A DNA stretch of 64,000 nt from Caulobacter vibrioides (GTDB lineage Bacteria > Pseudomonadota > Alphaproteobacteria > Caulobacterales > Caulobacteraceae), in assembly GCA_001449105.1 (NCBI GenBank), contig LNIY01000071.1, positions 1 to 64,000 on the forward strand, in the 5' to 3' direction. Each line of letters begins with the position of its first letter. Positions within the stretch are counted from its first letter, which is position 1. Shown here one piece after another: positions 53,720-63,703 of this stretch. The notes under the pieces are model-generated. The model saw nothing but the letters and a program-made list of their open reading frames with translations, was not told the origin of the DNA and made no database searches. Made by a program: the position numbers and the translations under genes.

Positions 53720-54786
53720 CAGACGGTCTTCGTCACCTTGTTGAGGTGGGGCGGTCGGTCGGGGTCGTAGCCGCGCGCCACCGACAGGCCGGCGGCCATG
53801 CGATAGAAGCTCTGCACGGCCAGGATCGGCTCCAGCACCGGATGGCCCGAGGCGGTCGGCAGCGTGGTCGCCCCGGCGACCTCGCCGCCCGACAGCAGCA
53901 CCGTGGCGCCGCGTTCGGCCAGGCCCTGGGCCATGGCGAGCGTGGAGTCGAAGGTCTCGTCGTGCTGGGCCAGGACGATGGCCGGGAAGCCGTCCTTCAC
54001 CAGGGCCATCGGGCCGTGCAGCACTTCGGCGGCGCTGAAGGCCTCGGCGTGCAGGCCGCAGGTCTCCTTGAACTTCAGGGCCGCCTCCTGGGCGACGCCG
54101 AAGCCGACGCCGCGACCCAGGACATAGAGGTTGGTCGCTGCGCGCAGGGCGTCGATCCCGGCGCTCCAGTCCTTTTCCCAGGCCGCCGACAGGCCGGCGG
54201 GAAGGGTTCCGAGGGCGGTGGTCAGCTCTTCGTCGCCGGTCCAGGCGGCGACCAGCTGCACGATGGCCGACAGGGCGGCGATGTACGACTTGGTGGCCGC
54301 GACGCTGAGCTCGGGGCCGGCGTGCAGCGGCAGCACCGCGTCGGCCAAACTCGCCAGGGGGGAAGCGGTGTCGTTGACCAGGGCGAGCGTGAAGGCCCCG
54401 CCGGCCTTGGCGGCCTCGACGGCGGCCAGCAGGTCGGGGCTCTTACCGGACTGCGAGATGGCGATGTAGAGCACGCCCTCCAGGTCCTGCTGGGCGGCGT
54501 AGACCGACGACACCGACAGCGCCGCCGACGAGGTCAGCACGCCGGTGCGGGTCTCGATCAGGTACTTGGCGAAGGTGGCGGCGTGGTCGCTGCTGCCGCG
54601 GGCGCAGGTGACCACGGCCCGGGGCGGGTTGGCCCGCAGCCGCTCGGCGATCTTGCCGGCCGCCTGCGCGTTGGCCGCGATCTGGCGCGCGACCACGGCG
54701 GAGGCTTCCCCCGCCTCGAGGAACATGCGGGTGGCCTCGGCGGTGAGGGATTGCGCTTCGGGTCGGGTCAAGACGGTCGCCTCCAA
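53719..54786 (-). CDS. nagB-II: Glucosamine-6-phosphate deaminase, SIS type (NagB-II)
   Basis: A 355-residue protein with two SIS domains, resembling the isomerase half of GlmS without the glutaminase part. CARGSSDHAATFAKYL near 62 and ISQSGKSPDLLAAVEAA near 109 form the sugar-phosphate site of the first domain; LGRGVGFGVAQEAALKFKET near 220-239 and SAAEVLHGPMALV belong to the second. It should convert glucosamine-6-P to fructose-6-P and ammonia, taking the place of classical NagB. It lies 22 bp after the regulator gene and overlaps nagA. Confidence 0.9.
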   Translation of the reverse strand: MEATVLTRPEAQSLTAEATRMFLEAGEASAVVARQIAANAQAAGKIAERLRANPPRAVVTCARGSSDHAATFAKYLIETRTGVLTSSAALSVSSVYAAQQDLEGVLYIAISQSGKSPDLLAAVEAAKAGGAFTLALVNDTASPLASLADAVLPLHAGPELSVAATKSYIAALSAIVQLVAAWTGDEELTTALGTLPAGLSAAWEKDWSAGIDALRAATNLYVLGRGVGFGVAQEAALKFKETCGLHAEAFSAAEVLHGPMALVKDGFPAIVLAQHDETFDSTLAMAQGLAERGATVLLSGGEVAGATTLPTASGHPVLEPILAVQSFYRMAAGLSVARGYDPDRPPHLNKVTKTV

Positions 54787-54808
54787 GACGGCTTCCTTTA
54801 CTCAGAGA

Positions 54809-55555
54809 TCAAGACAGGGCGTTCAGCTCGGCCACGAAGTCGTAGGCGTCGCCGCGATAGTAGGATTGGGTCACTTCCACCGGCCGGCCGTCCTTCAGGA
54901 AGCCGCGGCGCTCGATCAGCAGGCCCGCGTCCTTGACCGGCACGCCCAGCAGGTCGGCCTGCTCGCTGGCGAACAGGATGGCGCGCAGCCGCTGCAGGGC
55001 GCGGGCCGGACGGTGGCCGGTCTTCTCCAGCGCCTCGTAGAGCGAGGTGCCGACCACCTCGGTGGAGGGCAGGGCGAAGGCGGCGACGGTGGTGTACTCG
55101 ACGGCCATCGGCGCGCCGTCGGCATAGCGGATGCGGGCGAAGCGGAAGACCGGCGTACCGGGCGACAGGCCCAGCGTCAGCGACTCCTCCGGGGTGACCT
55201 GGCCTTCGCTGCGGCTGATCCACTCGCTGTGCGGAACGCGGCCGCGGGCGATCATGTCCTCGGTGAACGAGGACAGCTTCGAGAAGCTCTTTTCCACCCG
55301 GGCGGCGACGAAGGTGCCCGCGCCCTGGCGGCGCGTCAGCAGGCCTTCGCTGACCAGGCCGTCCAGCGCCTTGCGCACCGTGATGCGCGAGATGCTGAAT
55401 TCTTCGGCAAGGTCGCGCTCGGCCGGCAGGGCGTCGTCGGGCGACAGGATCTTCTTCTGGATCGCCTCGCGCAGGGCGCGCTGCAGCTGCTTGTACAGCG
55501 GGGCGTGGTCCTGCCCGTGGCCGTCCAGGCGTCCGATCTTTTCGGCAAACTGCAT
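54809..55555 (-). CDS. GntR/HutC-family regulator of N-acetylglucosamine genes
   Basis: A 248-residue regulator. The GntR winged helix (about 20-85) has KILSPDDALPAERDLAEEFS then SRITVRKALDGLVSEGLLTR with the conserved RQGAGTFV. The UTRA effector domain (about 105-245) begins LSSFTEDMIARG and contains PVFRFARIRYADG and RRGFLKDGRPVEVTQSYYRG. HutC-type regulators with UTRA domains typically bind a phosphorylated sugar or amino-sugar. Being first in nagR-nagB-nagA order and divergent from the TBDR gene, it probably represses both sides and senses GlcNAc-6-P or GlcN-6-P. ATG 55555. Confidence 0.88.
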   Translation of the reverse strand: MQFAEKIGRLDGHGQDHAPLYKQLQRALREAIQKKILSPDDALPAERDLAEEFSISRITVRKALDGLVSEGLLTRRQGAGTFVAARVEKSFSKLSSFTEDMIARGRVPHSEWISRSEGQVTPEESLTLGLSPGTPVFRFARIRYADGAPMAVEYTTVAAFALPSTEVVGTSLYEALEKTGHRPARALQRLRAILFASEQADLLGVPVKDAGLLIERRGFLKDGRPVEVTQSYYRGDAYDFVAELNALS

Positions 55556-55640
55556 CACGTCCCAACCCCCTGGCCCGAAGCCGACAGGCCAACAATCGCC
55601 CGGATGCGCCTCTCCGGAAGGGCGGCGCAACAGTGCATGA

Positions 55641-55784
55641 CCATTTTCATACCAATTATATCGTGGTCTGCAATTGGTTCTTTTTAGGTCTTGTCAGGTG
55701 CAAAAATTTCGTCACAGTCACACTCCGAGGCCTGAGAAGTACCGCTCGTTGCGGGTTCGCCGCGAGAAATTGGTATCAGATTGG
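55641..55784. promoter_or_regulatory. Divergent nag promoter region with repeated operator-like motif
   Basis: AATTGGTATnAnAwTGG occurs on the minus strand at 55657-55641, next to the regulator gene, and on the plus strand at about 55768-55784, next to the TBDR gene. ACCAATT/AATTGGT form a perfect inverted repeat at 55651-55678. One motif near each transcription start fits a single repressor acting on both operons. Confidence 0.5.
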
Positions 55785-55840
55785 GCTTTGGGGTTCGGCT
55801 CCGGGTCCAATGGCCCGGCACAAAGGGGAGAAGCCGAGTT

Positions 55841-58591
55841 ATGAAGAGCATCCACAAGGCGGTCCTTACCGCTTCCGCCAGCTTGCTGGCCGTATTGGTC
55901 GCCGCGCCCGCGATGGCGCAGGAGACTTCGACCTCCGTCGAGGAGGTGGTCGTCACCGGCATTCGCGCGTCGCTGCAACAATCCATTCAATCCAAGCGTA
56001 ACGCCGACGCCATCGTCGACGTGGTCACCGCCGAGGACGTCGGCAAGTTCCCGAGCTCGAACGTCGCCGAAGCGCTGACGATCGTTCCGGGCGTCACTGT
56101 CGACCGTCAGTTCGGCCAGGGCGAAAAGGTCTCGATCCTGGGGACGGATCCGGCCTTGAACCGCACCTTGCTGAACGGCCAGACCGTGGCCTCGGCCGAC
56201 TGGTTCATCCTTGATCAGCCCGGCCGCACGTTCAACTACGCCCTGCTGGCGCCGCAGATCGTCGGCAAGGTCGAAGTGTACAAGTCGCCGGAGGCCCGTA
56301 TCGACGAGGGCAGCATCGGCGGCACGGTCATCGTCAACACCCGCAAGCCGCTGGACCTGAAGTCGCTGACGCTGCAGGGCTCGCTCAGCTACCTCTATAA
56401 CGACCGCTCCAAGAAGTCCGACCCGCAGGTCGCCTTCCTGGGCAGCTGGAAGAACGCCGACCAGACCTTCGGCATCGCGGTCTCGGCCCAGCACGCCAAG
56501 GACCAGCTGCGTCGCGACGGCATCGAGTCCTACGGCACCATTCCGGCCAGCTACTATAACGGCGGCAACCCGGAAAACCCGGTCAGCTCGATCACCAACG
56601 GCAACTGCACCGGAACCTGCGCCACCACCCTGGCGGCCAATCCGAACGCCCGTGGCGTGAACTCGCTGTCGGTGTCGTACTTCGAGCAGGAACGCGTCCG
56701 CGACAGCTATACCGCGGCCGTCCAATGGCGTCCGACCGACGCCCTCGAACTGAACTTCGACTGGCTGAAGATCAAGGCGACCTACGACAACACCAACCAG
56801 TCGCTGTTCGCCTTCCAGGGCAACACCTGGAACAGCCTGGGCGCGCTGACCGACATCGTCATCACCGACAACGTCATCCGCAAGGCCTCGTTCAAGAACG
56901 CCCTGAGCGTGCTGGACGTGCAGTACCGCGAAGCCGAGCTGAACTCCGACACCTACCACTTCAACGGCAAGTGGACGGGCGACGGCTTCGACGTGGCCGG
57001 CGACCTCGGCTACTCCAAGGCCGACGGCGGCACCAAGCGCCAGCTGTACGGGGAGTTCCTGAACTGGGCCGACTACACGGTCGATTTCACGGGAACGCCG
57101 GGCGCGCCGGGCGTGCTGACCTACACCAACCCCGCCGCCAACGGTAATCCGCTGGCCGACGCCAGCAAGTTCTCGTTCGACGGCGGCTGGGGCGGCGGCA
57201 ATCCCGCGGTCGGCCCGACCGGCTACAACGCCGGCTGGGGCGGCAACATCGTCTCCAAGCCGACCACCGACAAGGAAACCTACGGCCAGCTCGACTTCGG
57301 CAAGGACTTCGAGGGCGTGATCAAGCGCGTCCAGTTCGGCTACAAGTACCGCAAGCACGAGACGACCCAGGCCATGTCGGGCGTGACCGTCTCGGTCTAC
57401 GGCAACCCGGCCAGCGCCTCGCAGTTCAGCCCGTCGATCGTGCCCAGCAACTACCTGAAGGGCTTCGACGGCGTCACCGACCAAATGGGCAGCCGCTTCA
57501 AGATCGATGGCAAGGCTCTCGCCGACTACATCGACCGCGGCGGCTACCTGCGTCCGTGGCAGGCCAAGCCGGTGCCGACGGTGTTCGGCAACGCCGAGTT
57601 CACCGCCCAGAACTGGGGCATCGAAGAGACCATCAACGCCCTCTACGGCCAGGCCAACTTCCAGGCCGACAACGTGCGCGGCAACTTCGGCCTGCGCTAC
57701 GTGAAGACCGAGTCCGACAGCGGCGGCTACGCCTGCGTGAACCAGACCGCCACCGGCTGCGGCACCACCGCCGCCGACTGGGCCTGGAAGGTGAAGTCCA
57801 AGAAGTACGAGGACTTCCTGCCCAGCCTGAACGTCATCGTCGACGTCCAGGAGGACCTGGTGTTCCGCTTCGCCGCGGCCCAGGTGATCTCGCGGCCGAA
57901 CTACGCCGACATGTCGAACTACTTCTGGCTCTCCGACCAGATCCTGACCGGCGGCGGCGGCAATCCGGACCTGAACCCGTACAAGTCCAGCAACGTCAAC
58001 GCCTCGCTGGAATGGTACTTCGCGCCGGAAGCCATCCTGTCGGCTGAAGTCTTCCACAAGGACATCAGCAACTACATCCTGCAGCAGACGGTCGCCGAGC
58101 AGCACTTCAACCAGGCGCGCAACGCGGTCACGACCTACCAGATCAGCCGTCCGACCAACGCCGGTTCGGCCACGGTCAAGGGTCTGGCGGTCGCCTATCA
58201 GCAGACCTTCGGCATGGGCTTCGGCCTGCTGGCCAACTACACCTACGCCGATGGTGAAGCCGACGGCGGCTCGCCGCTGCCCTACAACTCCAAGCACCAG
58301 ATCAACGTCAGCCCCTTCTATGAGAACGGTCCGTTCTCGGCGCGGGTGACCTACAACTGGCGCTCGAAGTACTTCACGGGCCTGGATCGCGGCGACCAGA
58401 TGTTCGTCCGCGCCTTCAAGGGCCTGGACGCCACGGCCGGCTACGCCTTCACCGAGAACGTCAACCTCTCGGTCTCGGCGCAGAACCTGCTGGACAGCGA
58501 GTACTACGCCTACGCCAACACCACCATGCTGCCGCGCGGCGTCTATCGCACCGGCCGCAAGCTGCAGGCGACCCTCAACGTCGCCTTCTAA
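55841..58591 (+). CDS. nagP: TonB-dependent receptor for N-acetylglucosamine / chito-oligosaccharides
   Basis: A 916-residue TBDR of TIGR01782 type. The signal peptide covers residues 1-26 (APAMAQE), then a TonB-box-like EEVVVTGIRASL at about 32. The plug contains TAEDVGKFPSSNVAEALTIV and GVTVDRQFGQGEKVSILG, followed by VYKSPEARIDEGSIGG. The barrel ends in TGRKLQATLNVAF. The substrate is inferred from context: divergent nag operon, GH20 hexosaminidase and GlcNAc PTS downstream, as in the C. crescentus system reported for GlcNAc and chitin oligomers. ATG 55841 follows GGGGAG. Confidence 0.92.
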   Translation: MKSIHKAVLTASASLLAVLVAAPAMAQETSTSVEEVVVTGIRASLQQSIQSKRNADAIVDVVTAEDVGKFPSSNVAEALTIVPGVTVDRQFGQGEKVSILGTDPALNRTLLNGQTVASADWFILDQPGRTFNYALLAPQIVGKVEVYKSPEARIDEGSIGGTVIVNTRKPLDLKSLTLQGSLSYLYNDRSKKSDPQVAFLGSWKNADQTFGIAVSAQHAKDQLRRDGIESYGTIPASYYNGGNPENPVSSITNGNCTGTCATTLAANPNARGVNSLSVSYFEQERVRDSYTAAVQWRPTDALELNFDWLKIKATYDNTNQSLFAFQGNTWNSLGALTDIVITDNVIRKASFKNALSVLDVQYREAELNSDTYHFNGKWTGDGFDVAGDLGYSKADGGTKRQLYGEFLNWADYTVDFTGTPGAPGVLTYTNPAANGNPLADASKFSFDGGWGGGNPAVGPTGYNAGWGGNIVSKPTTDKETYGQLDFGKDFEGVIKRVQFGYKYRKHETTQAMSGVTVSVYGNPASASQFSPSIVPSNYLKGFDGVTDQMGSRFKIDGKALADYIDRGGYLRPWQAKPVPTVFGNAEFTAQNWGIEETINALYGQANFQADNVRGNFGLRYVKTESDSGGYACVNQTATGCGTTAADWAWKVKSKKYEDFLPSLNVIVDVQEDLVFRFAAAQVISRPNYADMSNYFWLSDQILTGGGGNPDLNPYKSSNVNASLEWYFAPEAILSAEVFHKDISNYILQQTVAEQHFNQARNAVTTYQISRPTNAGSATVKGLAVAYQQTFGMGFGLLANYTYADGEADGGSPLPYNSKHQINVSPFYENGPFSARVTYNWRSKYFTGLDRGDQMFVRAFKGLDATAGYAFTENVNLSVSAQNLLDSEYYAYANTTMLPRGVYRTGRKLQATLNVAF

Positions 58592-58742
58592 AGCCCACAA
58601 GTCCCGGGGCGCGCCGTTTCGTGCGGCGCGTCTCGGAGACCGCTGATTTGCATCGCGCGCGGCTTGGTTCAGGATCGCCCTCATGACCCGCCAGGCCGCG
58701 CCGATCGCCCTCATTCCCCTCCTGACTGCAAGCAGCGAGCTG

Positions 58743-58778
58743 GGGCGGGACGGTTTGCGCCGGCCCGCCCGCCTTTTT
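58743..58778 (+). terminator. Possible terminator between the TBDR and hexosaminidase genes
   Basis: GGGCGGG/CCCGCCC (7 bp, 14-base loop) is followed after 3 bases by TTTTT. If functional it would lower hexosaminidase expression relative to the receptor. The other 219 bp of this gap hold a GC-rich hairpin near 58616-58640 and no gene. Confidence 0.4.
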
Positions 58779-58810
58779 GCCGACTGCCTGCCGGTGAGAG
58801 CGTCCCGCAC

Positions 58811-61138
58811 ATGATCCCCAAGACCTCGACACAAGTTCGCCGCGCCGCCCTGTTCCTGGCCTGCGCCGTATCCGTGGTCCTGGCCGCGCCGGCCCTGGCG
58901 GCCGAGCCCCTGACCCTGACCCCCGCGCCGGTGAAGGCGCAGGCGTTCGAGGGCAGTTTCCGCCTGACCGCGGCCACCCGCATCCACGTGGCCAAGGGCG
59001 ACGTCGAGGCCAAGGGCGTGGCCATCCAGCTTTCCGACCTCCTGCATCGCGCCCGCGGCCTGCGCCCGGCGGTGGTGGAGGGCGATCCCGCCGCCGGCGA
59101 GGCGGCCATTTGGCTCGTGCGCGGCGGCCCCGACGGCGAAAGCTATGGCCTGGACACAGCCCCCGGCGGGGTCAAGATCACCGCCCAGAAGCGCGCCGGC
59201 CTGTTCTACGGCGCGATCAGCCTGTGGCAGCTGGCCGTGCAGGACGAGGCCAAGGGCCCCGTCGACGTGCCGGCGGCCAAGGTCGAGGACGCCCCCCGCT
59301 TCGCCTGGCGCGGCTTCATGCTCGACAGCGCCCGCCACTACCAGTCGATCGACACCATCAAGCTGCTGATCGACGGCATGGCCGCCCACAAGCTCAACAC
59401 GCTGCACTGGCACCTGGTCGACGACCAAGCCTGGCGCCTGGAGATCAAGAAGTATCCGAAGCTGACGGAAGTGTCGGCCTGGCGCACGCCGGCCGGCGCG
59501 GCCGCCCGTGATCTCAAGACGGGCAAGCCTGTGCGCTACGGCGGCTTCTACAGTCAGGACCAGGTGCGCGACCTGGTCGCCTACGCGGCGGCCCGCAACG
59601 TCACCATCGTTCCCGAGATCGAGATGCCCGGCCATGCCCTGGCGCCGATCGTGGCCTATCCGAAGCTGGGCCTGACGCCCAATCCGCCGGCCCTGGCCCG
59701 CCACGACTGGGGGATCTTTCCCTATCTCTACAACGTCGACGACGAGACCTTCGGCTTCCTGAACGACGTGCTGGACGAGGTCATGGATCTGTTCCCGTCC
59801 GAGTACATCCACGTCGGCGGCGACGAGGCCGTGAAGGACCAGTGGAAGGAAAGCGCGGCGATCCAGGCCAAGATCAAGGAGCTGGGCGTCAAGGACGAGC
59901 ACGGCCTGCAGAGCTGGTTCATCCAGCGGGTCGAAAAGCACATCAACGGCCGGGGCCGCCGCCTGATCGGCTGGGACGAGATCCTCGAAGGGGGCCTGGC
60001 GCCCAACGCCACGGTGATGTCGTGGCGCGGGATCGAGGGCGCCATCGCCGCCGCCGGCCAGGGCCACGACACCGTGCTGTCGCCCGAGCCGACGCTCTAT
60101 TTCGATCGCCGCCAGAGCACCTCGGTCGACGAGCCGCCCGGCCGCATGACGGTCAGCAGCCTCAAGGACGTCTACCAGTTCGACGCCGCGCCCGACGCCC
60201 TGACGCCCGACCAGCGCAAGCATATCCTGGGCGTCCAGGCCAATCTGTGGGTCGAGCACATCCGCACCGACGAGCGGGTGCAGCTGATGGCCTTCCCGCG
60301 CCTTGTGGCGCTGTCGGAAACCGCCTGGACCCAGGAAGAGCGCCGCGACTGGCAGGGCTTCACCGCCCGCATTCCGGCCCAGATGGCCCGCCTGAAGGTG
60401 CTGGGCGTCAAGGCCAACACCGCGCCGTTCGAGCCGCAGGCCACCTTGCGTCCCGGCCAGGACGGGGCGATCGCCGCCAGCCTGAAGAGCGGGCTGGAAC
60501 TGGGTCAGATCCGCTACACCACCGACGGCGCCGAACCGACCACGGCCTCGCCGGCCTATGGCCAGGCCCTGTCGCTGAAGGCGGGAACGACGCTGAAGGC
60601 CCGCAGCTTCCTGGACGGTCGGCCGCTGGGCCGCACCCGCGCCTGGACCGCCAGCCAATGGGCCGCCGAGACCCGCGTCAGCCGCCAGCTGGAGCTGTGC
60701 GGCAACGCGATCCCGCTGCTGTTCGAGGACGACGCCCCGGAAAACGGCCGCGACGGCGAGCGCGCGATCTTCGCCACCGACGTGATGAAGCCGTGCTGGG
60801 TGTGGAAGGGCGCCGACCTTTCCAAGGGGCTGGAGCTGACCGCCCGTGTCGGCCAGACGCCGTGGAACTTCCAGATCGGCAAGGCCAAGGACCAGATCGT
60901 CGTGCGCAAGCCGGCCACGCCGGACGGCGAGCTGGAGGTTCGCGTCGGCGGCTGCGAGGGCGAGCGCATCGCCGCCATCCCGCTGGGCAAGGCCGGTCGC
61001 GGCCCGGGCCTGGGCGTGGTGAGCGGCGCCCTGCCGGCCCGCGACGGCGTCCACGACCTGTGCTTCAGCTTCACCGCCAAGGGCCTCGACCCGATGCCCG
61101 CCCTCGACCGCGTCACCCTGACGGCGGCCGGCCAGTAA
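58811..61138 (+). CDS. Beta-N-acetylhexosaminidase, glycoside hydrolase family 20
   Basis: A 775-residue exported enzyme. The signal peptide covers residues 1-32 (APALAAEP). The GH20b N-terminal domain is at about 35-160. The barrel begins FAWRGFMLDSARHYQ near 163 and includes NTLHWHLVDDQAWRLEI near 197, VPEIEMPGHALAPI near 265, the catalytic Asp-Glu in HVGGDEAVKD near 334, and the substrate Trp in VMSWRG. A chitobiase C-terminal-like module covers about 550-615 (IRYTTDGAEPTTASPAYG), and a further beta-domain ends the protein. It removes terminal GlcNAc from chito-oligosaccharides in the periplasm. Context: between the TBDR and the PTS genes. Confidence 0.94.
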   Translation: MIPKTSTQVRRAALFLACAVSVVLAAPALAAEPLTLTPAPVKAQAFEGSFRLTAATRIHVAKGDVEAKGVAIQLSDLLHRARGLRPAVVEGDPAAGEAAIWLVRGGPDGESYGLDTAPGGVKITAQKRAGLFYGAISLWQLAVQDEAKGPVDVPAAKVEDAPRFAWRGFMLDSARHYQSIDTIKLLIDGMAAHKLNTLHWHLVDDQAWRLEIKKYPKLTEVSAWRTPAGAAARDLKTGKPVRYGGFYSQDQVRDLVAYAAARNVTIVPEIEMPGHALAPIVAYPKLGLTPNPPALARHDWGIFPYLYNVDDETFGFLNDVLDEVMDLFPSEYIHVGGDEAVKDQWKESAAIQAKIKELGVKDEHGLQSWFIQRVEKHINGRGRRLIGWDEILEGGLAPNATVMSWRGIEGAIAAAGQGHDTVLSPEPTLYFDRRQSTSVDEPPGRMTVSSLKDVYQFDAAPDALTPDQRKHILGVQANLWVEHIRTDERVQLMAFPRLVALSETAWTQEERRDWQGFTARIPAQMARLKVLGVKANTAPFEPQATLRPGQDGAIAASLKSGLELGQIRYTTDGAEPTTASPAYGQALSLKAGTTLKARSFLDGRPLGRTRAWTASQWAAETRVSRQLELCGNAIPLLFEDDAPENGRDGERAIFATDVMKPCWVWKGADLSKGLELTARVGQTPWNFQIGKAKDQIVVRKPATPDGELEVRVGGCEGERIAAIPLGKAGRGPGLGVVSGALPARDGVHDLCFSFTAKGLDPMPALDRVTLTAAGQ

Positions 61139-61161
61139 ATCGCCTGCGAGAGTTCCAAGCC

Positions 61162-63699
61162 GTGTCCACCCTCGTTCTTTCCGCGCCGCTCCAGGGGTGG
61201 GTCGCCCCGCTCGACGAGACGCCGGACGCCGTCTTCGCCGAACGCATGCTGGGCGACGGCCTGGCCATCGATCCCACGGGCTCGACGCTGCACGCGCCGT
61301 GCGACGGGCGGGTGGTGAGCGTCCACCGTTCGCGCCACGCCGTGACGCTGCGGGCCGACAACGGCGCCGAGATCCTGATGCACGTCGGGCTGGAGACCGT
61401 GGCGCTGGACGGCGAAGGCTTCACCGTCCACGTCGCCGAGGGCCAGGCCGTGAAGGCCGGCGACACGCTGATCGGCTTCGACCTCGACCTGCTGGCCCGC
61501 AAGGCCAAGAGCCTGATCACCCCGATCGTGGTGACCAATCCCGACGCCTTCTCCATCGTCCGCCGCGAGCAGGACCGCGAGACCGCCGTCGGCGGCTTCC
61601 TGATGGAGCTGGTTCCGGCCGGCGGGGCCAAGGCCGCCGCCGTGACGGGGCAGGGCGAGGTGACGCGCGAGGTGGTCGTGCCGCTGGTGCACGGCATCCA
61701 CGCCCGTCCGGCCGCCCGCATCGCCGAGACCGCCCGCAAGTTCGCCGCCGAGACGGCGCTGGTCGCCGTCAACCGCCGGGCCAGCGCCAAGAGCCCGGTC
61801 GGCGTGATGGCGCTGGCCATTCGCCTGCACGACCGCATCGTCATCGCGGCTTCGGGCGTCGACGCCGACCTCGCCGTCGCCGCCATCGCCGAACTGATCG
61901 AAGGCGGCATGGGCGAGAGCGCCGCCGAGGCCGGGGCGCCCGCCGCAGAAGAGGCAGCGCCCGTCGTCGCCGCCCCCGCCGAACCGGCCGAGCCGGGCGT
62001 GCTGTGCGGCGTGATGGCCGCCCCAGGCCTGGCCATCGGCCAGGCGGTGCGGCTGGTCTCCGACGAGATCGTCGTGGTCGAGACGGGGGCGGGCGCTAGC
62101 GCCGAACTGACCGCCCTGGACGACGCTCTTTGCCATGTCCGCGACCGCATCGAGGCTTCGGCCGCCAAGGGAGACGCCGCCCGCAAGGCGATCCTCGGCG
62201 CGCACCTGGCCTTCCTCGAAGATCCCGAACTGACCGCCGCCGCCCGCAAGCTGATCGGCGAGGGCAAGAGCGCGGGCTTTGCCTGGCGGCGCGCCGTCGG
62301 CGGCTATGTCGAGGCCCTGCGGGGCCTGGGCGACCGGCGCCTGGCCGAACGCGTCGACGACCTGGTCGATCTTGAGCGCCAGGTGCTGCGCGCCCTCCTC
62401 GTCTTGGAAGGGACCGGCGAGGAGGAGGTGGCCCGCGTGCTGCCGGCCGGCGCCATCCTGCTGGCCGACGAACTGCTGCCCTCGCAGCTGATGGGCGTGG
62501 ATCCCAGCCAGGTCGCCGGCTTCGCCACCGCGCGCGGCGGCCCGACCTCGCACGTGGCCATCCTGGCCGCCGCCATGGGCCTGCCCGCCCTGGTCGCGGT
62601 GGGCGCCGGCGCGCTGGAGATCGCCGACGGCACGGCCCTGATCCTTGACGCCGAAGGGGGCCGCTTGCGCGTGGCTCCCGACGCCGACGCTCTGGCCGCC
62701 GCCCAAAGCGCCATCGCCGCCCGGCACGAGCGCCGCGCCGCCGCCAAGGCCGCCGCCCACCAAGAAAGCCGCACCGCCTGCGGCGAACGTATCGAAGTGT
62801 TCGCCAATGTCGGCTCGGAGAAGGACGCCCTGGCGGCCGTCGAAAGCGGCGCCGAAGGCTCGGGCCTGCTGCGCACCGAGTTCCTGTTCCTCGACCGCGA
62901 CACCCCGCCGGACGAGGACGAGCAGGCCCGCCAGTACCAGGCCGTGGCCTCGGCTCTGGACGGCCGGCCGCTGATCATCCGCACGCTGGACGTCGGCGGC
63001 GACAAGGCTGCGCCCTACCTGCCGATCCCCACCGAGGAGAACCCGGCGCTGGGCCTGCGCGGCGTGCGCGTCAGCCTGTGGCGGCCGCATCTCTTGAAGA
63101 CCCAGATCCGCGCCATCCTGCGGGTGAAACCGCCCCAAGGCCAAAAGGGGGGCCAGTGCAGGATCATGGTGCCGATGGTCGCCAGCCTGTCCGAACTGCG
63201 CGCTGTCCGCGCCGTGCTCGACGAGGCCAAGCGCGAGATGGGCGTCGCCGAGCGTATCGAGCTGGGCGTGATGATCGAGACGCCCGCCGCCGCCGTCACC
63301 GCCGACCTGATCGCCGCCGAGGCCGACTTCCTGTCGGTGGGCACCAACGACCTGACCCAGTACGTGCTGGCCATGGACCGGGGCAATCCGGAGCTGGCCG
63401 CCCGGATCGACGCCCTGCACCCGGCGGTGCTGCGGATGATCGACCAGACCTGCAAGGGCGCGGCCAGGCACGGCCGCTGGGTCGGCGTCTGCGGAGGCCT
63501 CGCCTCCGACCTTGCCGCCGTGCCGGTGCTGCTGGGCCTGGGCGTGACCGAGCTTTCGGCCACCGCCGCCGTCGTGCCCGAGGTCAAGGCCCTGGTGCGC
63601 CGCCTGTCGCTGCCCGCCTGCCGCGACCTCGCGGCCAAGACCCTGGACCAGACCTCGCCCGAGGCGGTCCGCGACCTCGCCAAGTCCTTCGGAGCCTGA
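61162..63699 (+). CDS. nagF: PTS fusion protein EIIA(Glc)-HPr-Enzyme I
   Basis: An 845-residue cytoplasmic phosphotransferase with three PTS domains. EIIA-Glc type at about 1-150, with the phosphorylated His in EILMHVGLETV near 74. HPr at about 165-255, with the active His in PLVHGIHARPAARIAE near 180 and SAKSPVGVMAL near 210. Enzyme I from about 280 to the end, with the active His in ARGGPTSHVAILAAAMG near 463, and the PEP-site stretches EFLFLDRDTPP and GVMIETPAAA and SVGTNDLTQY. It would move phosphate from PEP to the EIIBC partner encoded next. Probable start GTG 61162 after GAGAG. It resembles the nagF of other GlcNAc operons. Confidence 0.94.
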   Translation: MSTLVLSAPLQGWVAPLDETPDAVFAERMLGDGLAIDPTGSTLHAPCDGRVVSVHRSRHAVTLRADNGAEILMHVGLETVALDGEGFTVHVAEGQAVKAGDTLIGFDLDLLARKAKSLITPIVVTNPDAFSIVRREQDRETAVGGFLMELVPAGGAKAAAVTGQGEVTREVVVPLVHGIHARPAARIAETARKFAAETALVAVNRRASAKSPVGVMALAIRLHDRIVIAASGVDADLAVAAIAELIEGGMGESAAEAGAPAAEEAAPVVAAPAEPAEPGVLCGVMAAPGLAIGQAVRLVSDEIVVVETGAGASAELTALDDALCHVRDRIEASAAKGDAARKAILGAHLAFLEDPELTAAARKLIGEGKSAGFAWRRAVGGYVEALRGLGDRRLAERVDDLVDLERQVLRALLVLEGTGEEEVARVLPAGAILLADELLPSQLMGVDPSQVAGFATARGGPTSHVAILAAAMGLPALVAVGAGALEIADGTALILDAEGGRLRVAPDADALAAAQSAIAARHERRAAAKAAAHQESRTACGERIEVFANVGSEKDALAAVESGAEGSGLLRTEFLFLDRDTPPDEDEQARQYQAVASALDGRPLIIRTLDVGGDKAAPYLPIPTEENPALGLRGVRVSLWRPHLLKTQIRAILRVKPPQGQKGGQCRIMVPMVASLSELRAVRAVLDEAKREMGVAERIELGVMIETPAAAVTADLIAAEADFLSVGTNDLTQYVLAMDRGNPELAARIDALHPAVLRMIDQTCKGAARHGRWVGVCGGLASDLAAVPVLLGLGVTELSATAAVVPEVKALVRRLSLPACRDLAAKTLDQTSPEAVRDLAKSFGA

Positions 63700-63703
63700 G
63701 CCG

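Noticed and set aside
55718-61054. Very long minus-strand open frame (1778 codons) opposite the nag TBDR and hexosaminidase genes
   Set aside because: Two well-supported plus-strand genes occupy the same DNA. The composition is repetitive and without motifs; it arises from high GC at third positions.
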